Of a stretch of DNA of 62,000 nucleotides, positions 10,621-21,789 are shown one piece after another. Each line of letters begins with the position of its first letter. Position 1 is the first letter of the stretch. The notes beneath the pieces were generated by a model that was given only the letters and a program-made list of their open reading frames with translations, had not been told where the DNA came from and did not search any database. This DNA comes from Diphasiastrum complanatum (Eukaryota; Streptophyta; Lycopodiopsida; Lycopodiales; Lycopodiaceae): the NCBI GenBank assembly GCA_029204225.1, contig CM055095.1:10191253-10253252 (forward strand), read 5' to 3'. The position numbers and the translations under genes are program-made.

Positions 10621-12250
10621 CATGAGTCCATAATGGTTTGGATAGTTTGATTCAGATTGGGCAGCAAGAGGTTTGTTGATAGATTGGCATGGAATCATTT
10701 TATCCTGCATAAATAAACTAATTGCTACTGGAAATCTTGAATTTTTTGGTTTGCATGTGAGGAATTAAGGATTTATGTGTTTATTCCTCTTGTATTTTAT
10801 GCAAACTAGAAACTGAGACCATGGAATGGATTTGGAAATTGTGTATTCTCTAGAAAAGCATATTAGGACTTGGAAAAAAGTGTTGCATGCAGTTGTGATT
10901 CTATGAAGCCTTTCTTGGATTGTGGCTTGCTGCCTGCATGCAATTCTTGTTGAGAGTTGTAACCCTGCAGAAGAATGCTTTCAGCTTTGCTCTCTGCCTA
11001 TTTCCACTGGGAGAAGATTCTAGTTTTTTGTTACCAAGGAGTGCTTCTGCTCTTATGCAACTCCATTGGATTTCTGGAAATTTATTTTTTGGTACTGTGC
11101 TTTTTATCGATTTAACTCAAGAGTAAGATTACTCCCAGTAAATTGAGTTAAACGGTAATTTTTTTTGGTTCTTCCTTTTCGACTTCGGTTTTACACTGAT
11201 AGGTTATCCTAAAAGATTTTGATCTTTAGGATTGTGGAAACTAAAGCTATTTAGATACTTGCTAAAGTGAATAAATGGAGTGTGGTCATAATTTCTGGGA
11301 GGTAGTTCTATATTCGATTAAAAAACAAGTGTATCAAATATCGTAAGGAATACCCGAAACCAATTTTTATTGATTTTCCATTGATTCAGGCAACTTTAAC
11401 GAAGTAATAAAAATGAACTGGTGTGGTCAAAAGGGAAGTAGCCTAGCATTTACTTGTGTCAATGGAATTTTCGGGGACCTTCGCTAAAAGAATTTTCAGG
11501 TGACCGATAAATCTAAGGGAGGAAAAAAATGAGACACCTGAGTAGGTAAATGTGATAGTGTTGTGTAATTTGGGTTGGTTAAGAATCCCTGTAAGGAAAT
11601 TTCATAACACCAGTTTTTTGAATTCATTAAGTTGGATTTATTTTGAATATCTATAGGACCATGAGTTGACCCTATTTTGTTATGAAAAATTGTGACATGG
11701 AATGAGAATGACACTTGGTTCACATTTGTACTGTAATGAGCCTTATTCCTAAGAGTTGTAACTCTCAGATGATAGGAAGTTGGGAGTATAGTACCAGCCA
11801 GATGGGTTGTTTATGTGACGGTAAAGCCATGTGCGGATTCTTGTTAAATCACACTGATTTTGTTAATGGATTATTGCAATTCATTTGGAACAAATTTGGG
11901 GGTACTCCAGTACTTGGTGGAATAGATATGTGCATATATGGTATTGGAAATCCAGATGAAGTTATGAGATCTCTGGATTATCAAAAAATGTGGTTAAAGA
12001 TCTTTTTGAAGATCGAATCCTTTATTAGGTATAGGATGGACAGATAATATTTTTGATTTCTGTTGATCATATCTAAAAGCAAAGGACTTTCTTGGAGAGA
12101 AAATTGGTGGTATGAGACATCTATGATTTCAAAGAGAAAATTCTTGTGTGAAAATGATCTATAGGCCAATGGTTAGTATTTACATTAATAGTAATGCTAA
12201 CGGTTGAAACCATTGGTAAAGCCTATTTATGGTATTTAGAGAGGTTATGA
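10621..12250 (+). other. Unrecognised sequence between gypsy gag and pol
   Basis: A complete gypsy element would carry the rest of gag and the protease here, but nothing like them is visible. The longest frame (11715-12047, MVHICTVMSLIPK...) has no recognisable motif and is AT-rich. A strong hairpin sits at 11111-11152. This may be an unrelated insertion that displaced the gag-protease region, or extreme decay. I cannot tell which. Confidence 0.25.
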
Positions 12251-12329
12251 GATATAGATCTCGATCCCTCAATGGTATCTCAAGACAAATCCTTTTGAAA
12301 AAGAACAAGCAGATGTAGTCCATCATGAT

Positions 12330-14645
12330 ATGCCCAAACATTTCAAACGCTATACACTGGATGATGTGGTTATCGTATTACCAAAAGCACATCGTGAACC
12401 CAAAGAACAAGTGCCAGAATCGAAAGACGTTTATGATGGCCTAGCTAGGACACAACCTGTGAATCTTGCTGAATCAGAAGAACCAAAAAAGATTGTACAA
12501 GTTGGATCACAACTTAATCCTGAATAGTTTCAAGTGCTATGAACATTACTTATTAAGAATCAAGATTGCTTTGCATGGACTTATAAAGATCTCAAGGGTA
12601 TTCCGATGTCAGTTATTGAACACACCATACCTTTAATACTTGATGCAGTTCCAAAGGTTACAAAGTTCTATCGCTATAATCCTAAGGTTGCGGATCTGAT
12701 AAAGAAAGAGCTTTAGAGATTGCTTGATGCCGATTTCATTTATGAGATCGAGCATACCGAATGGGTTTCACCAATTGTCCTTGTTCCTAAGAAGAATGGA
12801 AAATTGAGAATTTGTGTGAATCTCAAGGCCTTGAACAAAGTGACGCAAAAGAATCACTTTCCGTTACCTTTTACTGAAAGCAATTTGGACCGCCTTGCTG
12901 GAGTGGAAGCTTATAGTTTTCTGGATGGATTTAGTGGATACAACTAGGTCAAGATTGCACCTGCAGATCACTACAAAATAGCTTTTGCAACAGAATGGGG
13001 CACCTAGGCTTACAAAGTAATGTCGTTTGGACTCTGTAATGCACCAAGTTCATTCCAAAGAGTAATGCAATTTGCTTTTAAAGATTATCTACAAAAATTC
13101 CTTGAAATTCACTTGGATGACCTTGGAGTCCATAGCACAAATACAAACCACCTGGATCGATTGGAGAAAGTATTTGAATGTTGTCGCAAGTATCAAATTT
13201 CCTTGAATCCAGAAAAGTGCCAGAAATGGGTTTCCCATGGAGTTCTTTGTGGGGGTATATTAAGACATGGCATTGCCACAGATTATTTCAAAATCAAGGT
13301 TATTGTGGAATTGCCACCGCCAACAATAATTTGTGGAGTTTATGTATTTATAGGTCATGCAAACTATTACCAAATTTTTATTATCTTCTTTGCGGATTTA
13401 GCAAGACCTGTATACAAATTGACTATTGTCTATTTGGACAGTAGAGGCGTTAGAAGCCTTTGAAAAATTAAAAAAACCATTAGCCTCAGCACCGATACTG
13501 CATTCTCTAGATTGGACGATTGAATTTTATGTTCACACTGATGCCTTGAAATATGCAATTGAATTAGTTTTGACGCAGCCAGGTGAATATAAGAAGGACT
13601 ATCCAATACGATTTGCAAAGAGACAACTTACAGATCCAAAGAAGAACTATTCAACAACAAAACGTGAAGTGTTAGCCATGATTTTTTCAGTACAGAAATT
13701 TCGACTTTACCTCATGGAAATGCACTTTGCATCATCAGCCATTACTTTACTTGGTAAACAAGACGTGCAATACAAGACGTATTGCAAGATGGTGACTATT
13801 ATTGGCTGAATTTGACTTTCGAATTGTGCTTCATAATGGAAAGCAACATTATCTTGCCGACCATGTTTCGCGAATTGAATCTGCACCAGTTAATACAAAA
13901 GTGGATGATGAATTACCAGATGCTGCATTATTCTATGTAGAGGCAGTACTTGAGTGGGCAGTGGATATTGTTGAGTACTTGATGCTAGGACAACCGAATG
14001 ACTCTTTGACAAAAGTACATAAGAGACAATCGATTCATAAGGCTCAACCTTATCAATTGATTGCAGGACAATTGTATCGTCGTGGATCAGATGATATTCT
14101 ACGTAGATGAGTTTTACTGCATGAAATATCATATTTAATCACATTTTCACATGATGGCATGGGCGGAAGACACTTCTCTATGGATATTACTTTTCGCAAA
14201 CTTTTGCAATCAGGTTGCTGGTGGCCTACGCTTCATAAAGACACAAAAGATTATATTCAGACATGTGATGTTTGTCAGCGAGCACGACGACCTACTAGAC
14301 AAAACTTTAACTGGTTTTATCGCAAGCGGCTTTTGAAAAATGGGGACTGGATTATGTTGGTCCTATTCATCCTGCCGTGCGAGGATCTCAGGCTCGATAC
14401 ATTATCGTAGGAAGTGATTATATGACCAAGTGGGTTGAAGCCAAAGCAGTCAAAAGTTGATGATGCGAAATCTACGGCCAAGTTTCTCTATGAAAATATT
14501 ATTATCAGATTTGGATGTCTGATCGAGATTGTCAGTGACCGGGGTACACACTTTGTTAATTAAACAATATAGTGTCTACTGGAAGATTTTTTTGTTATAC
14601 ACAAATTCAGTACTCCATATTATCCAAGAGGGAATGGCCAAGCTG
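12330..14645 (+). pseudogene. Ty3/gypsy pol: RT, RNase H and broken integrase
   Basis: Domains follow in Ty3/gypsy order. A spacer reads FKRYTLDDVVIVLPKAHREP. RT reads WVSPIVLVPKKNGKLRICVN, FLDGFSGYN, SFGLCNAPSSFQRVM and the catalytic HLDDLGVHS (Y>H before LDD), then SLNPEKCQKWVSHGV (12720-13460). RNase H has YVHTDALKYAIELVL and NYSTTKREVLAMIFSVQKFR (13426-13720). The integrase zinc finger has HDGMGG and CDVCQRAR (about 14150-14290), and the core has GLDYVGP, VSDRGTHFVN and YYPRGNGQA (14340-14645). In-frame stops sit at 12714, 12945 and 13005, with several frameshifts. The reading breaks at GGCCAAGCTGA where GACGTC-rich DNA begins. The spacer and RT resemble the minus-strand element at 57-59 kb. 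Confidence 0.9.
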
Positions 14646-14990
14646 ACGTCCCATTGTGACGTCTGACCTGGACATCGCAATGCGAAATCCTACATGGACG
14701 TCGGATTGCGACGTCCAAAGACGTCGCAAACTCTCTGACGTGGCTGGCGCAGTGTGATGTGCGAAAATTCAGTCGGATTCCAACGTCTGTAAACATAGAA
14801 TGATCCCAAAATTTCACTGACGGATGTCCGATGCCCATCCCACGTATTCTTGGATGTTGGAATCCGACGTCCCATAAAGTTGTCGGAATCCGACGTCTGT
14901 TAACAGAATGATCAAAAAATATGTCGGATGTGTGTCCGACGTCTATCCGACGCATTAGGACGTTGGATTCCGACGTCCCAAATTAGGTGA
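14645..14990. repeat. Left GACGTC-rich terminal block
   Basis: About nine GACGTC words lie in 350 bases, with repeated GGAATCCGACGTC and GTCGGATTGCGACGTC forms in both orientations, so it could fold extensively. The part 14795-14920 matches 1433-1562 in inverse orientation over about 125 bp, including GTCTGTTAACAGAATGATC. Such dense short repeats are typical of the subterminal regions where CACTA transposases bind, but that role is inferred. Confidence 0.7.
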
Positions 14991-15576
14991 AATAAAAATA
15001 AAAAATGCATAAAAAACAGTGCACACATTTTTCTTGGGCTGTTTTTGGAGTTAAGTTCTTGGAGAAGCGATGTTCGTGAATTGTTTTGAATCAAACAACA
15101 AACTAAGCATTAGGTACTTTTCATTTTATATTGCATGTTCATTATTTCATGCATTACTTCATGTTCATTATGAATGACAATGCCTCATGCATTACTTCAT
15201 GGCAATATTTTATTGCATTACTTTATGTTCAATATGCTTTGTGCACATCATAAATTTCATTTAGATTTTTAGATATAATATTGATTGTTGTTTTGAAATC
15301 CGACATTTCTTAGTTGATTATTACGTCAATCCACATCCCTAAATTTAAAATTGCAATTTTTGAAAAAAAAAACATTGCACATATAAAAGCAATGGCAATA
15401 TAACACGATCATTTGCAATAATAATATTTTCATAATATGAACTAATGTATTACAAAATTTGTGCTTTTATGTCGCACGAGTCTTTTTAGATCTAACATCA
15501 ACTAGAACTTATAAACCTAATCCACTTGTTGTCATCGTGACGTCCAGTCTGCATGAACACAAGCAAACAAACTACA
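14991..15576. other. AT-rich stretch without recognised genes
   Basis: No coding signal. It contains repeated TTCATG/GCATTACTTCATG words (15130-15240), a short internal stutter. It lies between the left GACGTC block and the minus-strand ORF remnant, the position of an element's untranslated region. Confidence 0.3.
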
Positions 15577-16491
15577 TCAATATTTAATGCTTGATCGTAT
15601 TAAATTAAATAAAATTGACATTGAAACACAAATCACGTTAGTATAAATACAAAAACTAGTACTTACATTTGGAGAATGACCCTCGCTCTTTATTTTGTCG
15701 AGTAACGCGTCGTACAATTCCCTGAAGGCAAATTCGTAATCCTGCTTAGTTGGCAGACATCCATAGTCCACCAACTATCCATGCATTTAATTGAAGTTGA
15801 AATTATTTTAGGGCAACGTTGAAGCAGCTAGTCATAATGCATATTAAATAATAAAAGCATATAAAATCAAAGATAAAATATAAGGGTAGTGTAAGTTCAC
15901 TTACCATGCTTGCCTGCAATCACGCCTTTCCGCTCGAGCCCAACCTAGGATTGCCTATCCCATGCATCCTAGCAGCCGCAACATCTTTCTGAATGTTGTA
16001 TTTATCTGGTATTCGTTCGTCCGCTTTGACACGGTTCCAATTACTTCTTGAACACCAGAAAGGCTTGGATTGCCCGTCCTATAAGCTCGTCGTGCCATAT
16101 CACGACGATGTCTAATCCATAAGCTCATATGCTTATGAATTTCATTTTTCTCGAATTCCTCTTCTTGTTGAAATTCGTCACGAAGGGTGCCAATAACTTG
16201 TCGTTTATCGGCGGCAGATTGTTCAGACCATTTACTAAATAATCTGTCGTCAAAATGACGTTGGCATAAAGAATAGAGTCAGTCCAAAACCACCCTTCCT
16301 TTTCTATTGGCAATTATATTGCCTTGAGGATCCACGTCATAATAAGGATTTGTGGATGACTCTTCGGTGGAGGTGGGAGCTGCGGCCTCTTGTGAGGCAC
16401 CACCCTCATTTTGGCTAAGCATATTTTGCAGTTGTGTTCTTTGCTCGGGAGTTAATGATTCATATAAATTTTCTACAAAGTCTCGCACCAC
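15577..16491 (-). pseudogene. Transposase-associated (Transposase_24-like) ORF remnant
   Basis: The minus-strand frame at 16491-16279 reads ENLYESLTPEQRTQLQNMLS and then an acidic, Ser/Thr-rich stretch with NPYYDVDPQGNIIANRKG. Beyond a frame change come SILYANVILTTDYLVNG, then MARRAYRTGNPSLSGVQEV (about 16100-16020) and, at 15774-15577, EFAFRELYDALLDKIKSEGH. The coiled EQRTQLQ and YELYD/KIK pattern resembles the second ORF that accompanies plant En/Spm-type elements (Pfam Transposase_24 group). That match is from memory and only moderate. It is divergently oriented to the TNP2-like exons at 16.9-17.8 kb. Frameshifts and a stop near 15960 make it a pseudogene. Confidence 0.4.
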
Positions 16492-16938
16492 TGCTTGACC
16501 CCGACATGATTACTACATTCATAAACATACAATACATTACAATAAACCCTAATATATTGAAATGAAGTAGAAAAGAAAATTGATTACAGAACTTTAATGC
16601 ATATTGGAGTGGGACTTTCATACATGTGTTAACAAAAGGAGAGAGATATGCATGTAGAGCTCGAACCTGCACCAAGATTGGCATAAGAATCATGTAAGTG
16701 ACAATGTATAAGAACAGGTATATCTAAACATTAAAACATTAGAATCATACAATAATTTTATGATATTTGTATTTTGTACTTGTGCATATATGCAGTTTAT
16801 CACAATGAGGTGAATTACATTCAGATCAGTCTAGCGATGAAGACAGTACTCAAGTTAACAGGGTAAGTAATAAACATGCATGTGTTCTTGTTCATAAAAA
16901 CTTTGTTATTATAAGTTAAAATATTGTGCTAAAGTGAC

Positions 16939-17830
16939 ATGTACTTGATTTTTGTTTCTCGTAGAGAAATTATTTTTAAAATAAAATATGGTGCACATGC
17001 CTCAAGTGTGATGGACAAAAGATGCGTGAAAGACGCATTGTTGAAAATCATTTGTGGAAGTTTGGACGAAAAGAAGCAGGGCAAGCATCAAATTTGGAAG
17101 ACGTTGAGGTTTGTTCATTTTATGTGATTGGTTTTTATTATAATCTTCATCAATCTATATATGTCACTTATGAAATTTGTTTCATGTTCTTCATGGAATG
17201 AATCCATTGATGGTGTGAAACGATTATCTATTTTTCATAAATTATCCTATTGGATAAATTTATTGATAAACCATCTATTGGATCCTATACACATAATAAA
17301 AAACGTCGGTGAATCCTTATGGAACCACATCATTGGTATAAAAGACAACTTCGTATCTCGTAAAGATCTACAAGCGGCCAATGCGAAAAGACCCTATTGG
17401 ATTCGATACACCGAAGGTGGAGATGAGATTCTACCTAGCGTGCCGTGGATTTTTACAAAAGAGCAACTCTCATATGTTAAACATGTCATAAAACAAATGA
17501 GAACTCCAACAGGCTATGCACATTCTTTATGTAACTCATTTACCAAAGATGGTAAATTAAGTGGATTGAAATCACATGATTGACATAAGATGTTGCAATT
17601 CATACTTCAACTTTCTATTCGAGGTCTCTTCAATGATGACGTACGAAATACGCTTTACAATTTGTCATCGATGATTAGGTTTGTATATTTTTTTAAGCAC
17701 TTGTATAAATATGTGATATTTTAATTTTTTTATGTGTTAAACAACCTAATGTACTATCAATCTTGCAGGTGGATTTCCTCAAAAGAAATAAAAAATAGTC
17801 TGTGATCCTTTTAACTTGGTATCAGAGCAG
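16939..17830 (+). pseudogene. TNP2-type transposase exons including the start of a DUF4218-like domain
   Basis: The frame 17128-17583 contains KRLSIFHKLSYW, NHLLDPIHIIKNVGESLWNH, then RYTEGGDEILPSVPW and KQMRTPTGYAHSL, ending KLSGLKSHD. A TGA at 17581-17583 stands where relatives have an aromatic residue. After it HKMLQFILQL.IRGLFNDDV.NTLYNLSSMIR continues in frame, the DUF4218-like start. An intron (GTTTGTATA...TCTTGCAG, about 17680-17769) leads to WISSKEIKNSL. Upstream, 16939-17127 ends in a plausible exon (SVMDKRCVKDALLKIICGSL). A downstream tail YLDLDSDECQD (about 17850) matches the tails at 30.95 kb and, on the minus strand, near 36.6 kb. Confidence 0.7.
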
Positions 17831-18480
17831 TACAAGGAGTGTGATTATACCTAGACCTAGATTCAGATGAGTGTCAAGACTTGTGTGATGACGAAAATGA
17901 TGTAAATGATGAGAATGATCTATGATCATCTATCATTCTTTTTTTTATATTCATCGCAATATTTTTTATGTATATTTTTATAGATAGAGTTGAATGTGAT
18001 AATTATAATATCCGAACCTTGCGATTATGTCCTATTTCAGAATGTCACCACATTTTCCCTCCTTGCGGCATGTAAGTTTTTCCATGCAAGTTGGAAAGAT
18101 TAGAACCTCACCTTTAACGGGAGAAAAGTAAGGGCTACACACCTTCCTAGGATTGGGGATTTTAATTATCTACATTTCACCTTTGCATATTAATTAATTG
18201 CTAGTGTATGCGATAAAATATGATATTGCTTTGAACAAAATGATAATTATGAATTACATTTAATGTTAGATAACATATTCTAATAATAAAACAAATTGAA
18301 ACAACACAAAATCACCAGTAAACTCACTCGAAGCTTAAGTACAAACGTGCAATTGCTCGCTCTTTAAACGCTTGCTCTCTTTTTTTTGAATATTTTTGTC
18401 ACATGCACAAGCAATTAAAAAATAACATTATATTACACAATTGAACCATTATTATAAGCAAATTCAAACATACAATTACC
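17831..18480 (+). other. Transposase tail and 3' untranslated-like region
   Basis: After the acidic DLDSDE tail the stretch is non-coding. The part at about 18005-18170 (CCGAACCTTGCGATTATGTC ... AAGTAAGGGCTACACACCTTC) matches 31145-31300, so it is a conserved 3' part of the same transposon family. The AT-rich remainder leads into the microsatellite zone. Confidence 0.45.
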
Positions 18481-18670
18481 ATCAAACATTATCTAGTCAT
18501 CTACTACTATAAATCTTAATAAAAGCACACACACACATACACATTCTCTCTCCCTCTCTCTCTCTGTCTCTCTAAAAATCCAATATAAATTCAATCAAAC
18601 ACTATTTATTTATCTATCACTCTTAAATACCCTAAACTAATGCATAATACAAAACACACACACACACACA

Positions 18671-18736
<66 letters not shown>

Positions 18737-20000
18737 TTAAATCTTAAATCAATGTAAAATGCTAAACATGTTCACAAACACACACACACACACACTCTCT
18801 CTCTCTCTCTCATCTATTATTCTTAGTCCAAAATAAATATAAATCTAACAATCTATTACTATCATAGACTACGTATTTATCTATAATCTTAAATTTTACA
18901 TTAATGCAAAATGTTAAACAACCTACCCAACACTATCTATATCTATTTGTCTATTAACTTAAATTATAGATCAATGCAAATTTCAAAACACATACACATC
19001 CTCTCAAACACACATACACTATCTTAAATAATTCTAACAATCTATTAATAACGATATTTATAATTTTATATCAAACACTATTTATTTATCTATCACTCTT
19101 AAATACCCTAAACTAATGCATAATACAAAAAACAAACACACACACACACACACAATCTATTCATCTACTACCCTAAATCTTAATCAAATCACACACACAC
19201 TCTTTTTCTTCTTCATTATCTTAAATTCAAAATGCAAGACACAATACATACATACACGCTTCTTCCCTTTTCTCTCTTATCTATTTATCTCTCTCTCTCT
19301 CTCTCTCTCAAATCTTAAATCTTAAATCAATGTAAAATGATTAACATGTTTACAAATAAAAACACACACTCTCTCTCTCTAATCTATCATTCTTAGTCCT
19401 AAATAAATAAAAATCTAACAATCTATCACTACCATAGATTATGTATTTATCTATAATCTTAAATTCTACATCAATTAAAATGTTAAACATTATCTCAAAT
19501 AATTCTAACAATCTATTATAAACACTATCAAAAATTAATCTATTATAAACACTATCACAATCTATTGAAGAAAACAAAAACACACACATACACACACACT
19601 CTCTCTCTCTCTCTCTTAAAACTTTATTTAAAAAAAAAGGACTCCAAAATCTTTCAATATCTTTAACCATACATTTACACTTCACCTCCTCTCTCTCTTT
19701 CTCTCTCACAAATTACAAATCTAATAATCGTAAATCTACTATCCTAAATAATACTAATAATCTATTACAAGACCGTTCAAAACCATTTTAAATCAATGCA
19801 AAATTAAAAAAAACACACACACACACTCTCTCTCCATCTCTTTTGTTCTTTCACACTCTCTATCTCCTCTTCAAACAAACAAACAAACATGAACCTCAAA
19901 CAAACAAACAAAAAGCAAAACAAACAAAAATCAAGCACCAACCTCAAACAATGATCTTCAAGCACTGATCTTCAAGCACCTTCAAGCCCTCAAGCACTGA
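18480..20000. repeat. CA/CT microsatellite zone with a large internal duplication
   Basis: Runs of (CA)n followed by (CT)n recur at 18530, 18657-18730, 18780, 19140, 19280, 19370, 19590 and 19820. The spacer words also recur: ACTATTTATTTATCTATCAC at 18601 and 19077; CAAATCTTAAATCTTAAATC at about 18731 and 19309; a TCTAACAATCTATTAC-type word near 18846 and 19408. Offsets of roughly 476, 580 and 560 bases imply duplication with later slippage. Open frames here are microsatellite artefacts. Confidence 0.8.
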
Positions 20001-20055
20001 TCGTCCTCAATCGGCCTCAATCGCTCCAAAGACGCTCAAATCTGCAAAAGACAAA

Positions 20056-20312
20056 GTGAAAAAGAAGGCGCTGAATCACGTGAATTGGAAGATTGAAATA
20101 GATGTCAGTCCAAACACGTCGGAATCCGACGTCTGTGCCCATTCGGGCCCGGACAGATTCCGTGGACAGGTCATATCCATGTCTGCAAATCGGAATCCGA
20201 CATGTCAGACTTCGATGTGCCTTTAACAAAATTGGTTGCCGTCCATATTTCCCGATTGCCAGACTATGAATTTCGGATTTTAACTAGGACGTCTGACTCG
20301 ACGTGTCGGAAA
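20056..20312. repeat. Right GACGTC-rich terminal block
   Basis: It contains CGGAATCCGACGTCTGTG, GTGCCCATTCGGGCCCGGAC and GACGTCTGACTCGACGTGTCGG. It matches 1440-1146 and 500-425 in inverse orientation; the gap in that match is the solo LTR at 501-1145. The block ends where copia leader sequence begins. Confidence 0.65.
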
Positions 20313-20798
20313 ATGGCTAAGATCTCAAAACAGTGCCTAGATCACAAATAGATGAGATTGGTAAGCATACAACTGTGATTCTGGATCAACCAAGCAATCT
20401 CTTGACCAAACCAAATGTGTCCACCCAGGTCTAGGTGCCCTACCTAACCCTCTTCAAAAGCTTATAGCTTTTGATTGGCTCAACCAAATGGAATGAAACT
20501 AATTGCATCAGAAACTAGACAAAAATAGCTTCAAAACAAGCTATCAAACAAGATAAATAGATCAAGCATGAGAGAGAACTTCCAAACTGGAATTGGATGT
20601 TCCTCACACGTGTCTAAGCACCTGATTCTATACAGTATGAGGTTAGACCCAATCAATGTCCTTTTGATCTCTTTTGATCCAAGATTAAACAAGATAGCTA
20701 GGAAAATGGACCTTGACAATTTCTAGCTCAAGATTGATGAAAAGTTTTCACTTAGATGGATCAAAATGCATGGTAACCTTAGGTAGGCTCCGATACCA
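20313..20798 (-). mobile_element. Copia leader fragment with primer-binding site
   Basis: On the minus strand TGGTATCGGAGC (20787-20798) directly follows the LTR end CAACA. It is one base off the plant copia primer site TGGTATCAGAGC, which pairs with initiator-Met tRNA. The next 480 bases show no gag frame and run into the GACGTC block, so the element is truncated just after its leader. A CACACGTGTC word lies near 20607. Confidence 0.7.
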
Positions 20799-21456
20799 TG
20801 TTGAATTCACACGTGTGGATTGTCCACAACATGTACTTGTCATCTCCTAAGGTGTGTAGATGCACCAAGATCAAGAGTAGATTGAGATTCAAGATCAATC
20901 TTAGATCCTATGGCAAAAACACACTACTACATGCATTCAATCACTTCCAACTCTCACTCACACGTGTGGGAAGTATTCAAAAAATAAACTAAGTAAAAAC
21001 AAGCTGCTCTCCTCAAGTAGAGAGAGAAAAAACATCATGAGCTCTCAGGTAGAGAGAGAAATCTATAAATCCAATGACACTCAAAATCCATATAATCACC
21101 AAATCAATTATCTTCAAAATGAGGAGGACAATGATACTAGTAGATCCACGAGCTACCACTATGCTTAACTATGATTGGACCATACTTTGTCACCTCTTGA
21201 TCCTATTGGACCATTGATCCATGCACCTCTTAATTCTATTGGACTATATTCAAACACACCTCAATTTCCTATTGGACCTCACATGGTTCCACCTCTAAAT
21301 CCTATTGGACCTCTTGGAATGCATCAAACAAAAGCATTACACTTGTCTACACTCTAATTGGCACGAGTTTAGCCTCTTACTCTATTTGGCTCAATAGTGG
21401 CATTACAAGTGGAAATGCATAATTTGCCATCTATGCCAAATTTGTTCCTATCAACA
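20799..21456 (-). mobile_element. Ty1/copia 5' LTR (minus-strand element)
   Basis: A 658-bp LTR with ends TGTTGA and TCAACA, adjoining a minus-strand primer site at its left edge. CACACGTGTG palindromes (G-box core CACGTG) occur at about 20808 and 20960. Two GGTAGAGAGAGAAA-type direct repeats lie near 21015 and 21045. A minisatellite occupies 21170-21330. The coding region of this element is missing beyond the leader. The LTR differs from that of the copia element next to it at 21.8-25.8 kb. Confidence 0.7.
21170..21330. repeat. Minisatellite with CCTATTGGAC core inside a copia LTR
   Basis: Four to five irregular copies of CACCTCTTGATCCTATTGGAC occur, with ATTGGAC spaced about 30-45 bases apart. 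It can be read as PLxPIGP repeats in one frame (21175-21357), but I take this as a by-product of the DNA repeat rather than a protein. Confidence 0.6.
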
Positions 21457-21789
21457 TCCTACACCTAGATGCTTGATGTAAAAAACATAAGACCCCTATA
21501 TCTAACATAGATAATCTTTTTCTATTCTTCACATCATGTCTTTTCAAAAAGATAATCCTATCCAGACAATCCAAGATAAGAAAAACATTAGAGTTTTTTC
21601 TAGGCAGTAATATGCTATAAAAAAAATTATGTATATTATTCATGGTCAATATTATACTTTGTAGCAGGGTACTTGTGATGTCCCACAATATTTCTATATG
21701 AAATGTGTTAGTTCTTATATTGGTGACTCCACGTAACTATATAATAATATCATATAATAATATATATACTAAGCAATTGACGCACGTCT

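Larger units (their letters stand above)
14645..20312 (+). mobile_element. Putative DNA transposon (CACTA-related) bounded by GACGTC-rich blocks
   Basis: The 5.7-kb segment starts with a GACGTC-rich block (14645-14990) and ends with another (20056-20312). Inside are a minus-strand transposase-associated ORF remnant (15577-16491), plus-strand TNP2-like exons (16939-17830), a tail with DLDSDE residues, and a CA/CT microsatellite zone. The same end blocks are joined head-on in the miniature element at 0.4-1.8 kb. No CACTA terminus or target-site duplication could be placed. The continuation of the interrupted gypsy integrase is not found to the right, so the borders may also reflect rearrangement. 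Calling it one element is inference. Confidence 0.5.

Noticed and set aside
11715-12047. 110-codon plus-strand frame in the gypsy gap
   Set aside because: No recognisable motif, AT-rich, no splice or promoter context; not called as a gene.
14645-14990. GACGTC-rich block as a CRISPR-like array
   Set aside because: The short words have irregular spacing and both orientations, there are no unique spacers of constant length, and the genome is eukaryotic.
20926-20936. CACTACTACATG as a CACTA terminus
   Set aside because: It is inside a copia LTR, not followed by the A-rich terminus, and has no subterminal repeats.
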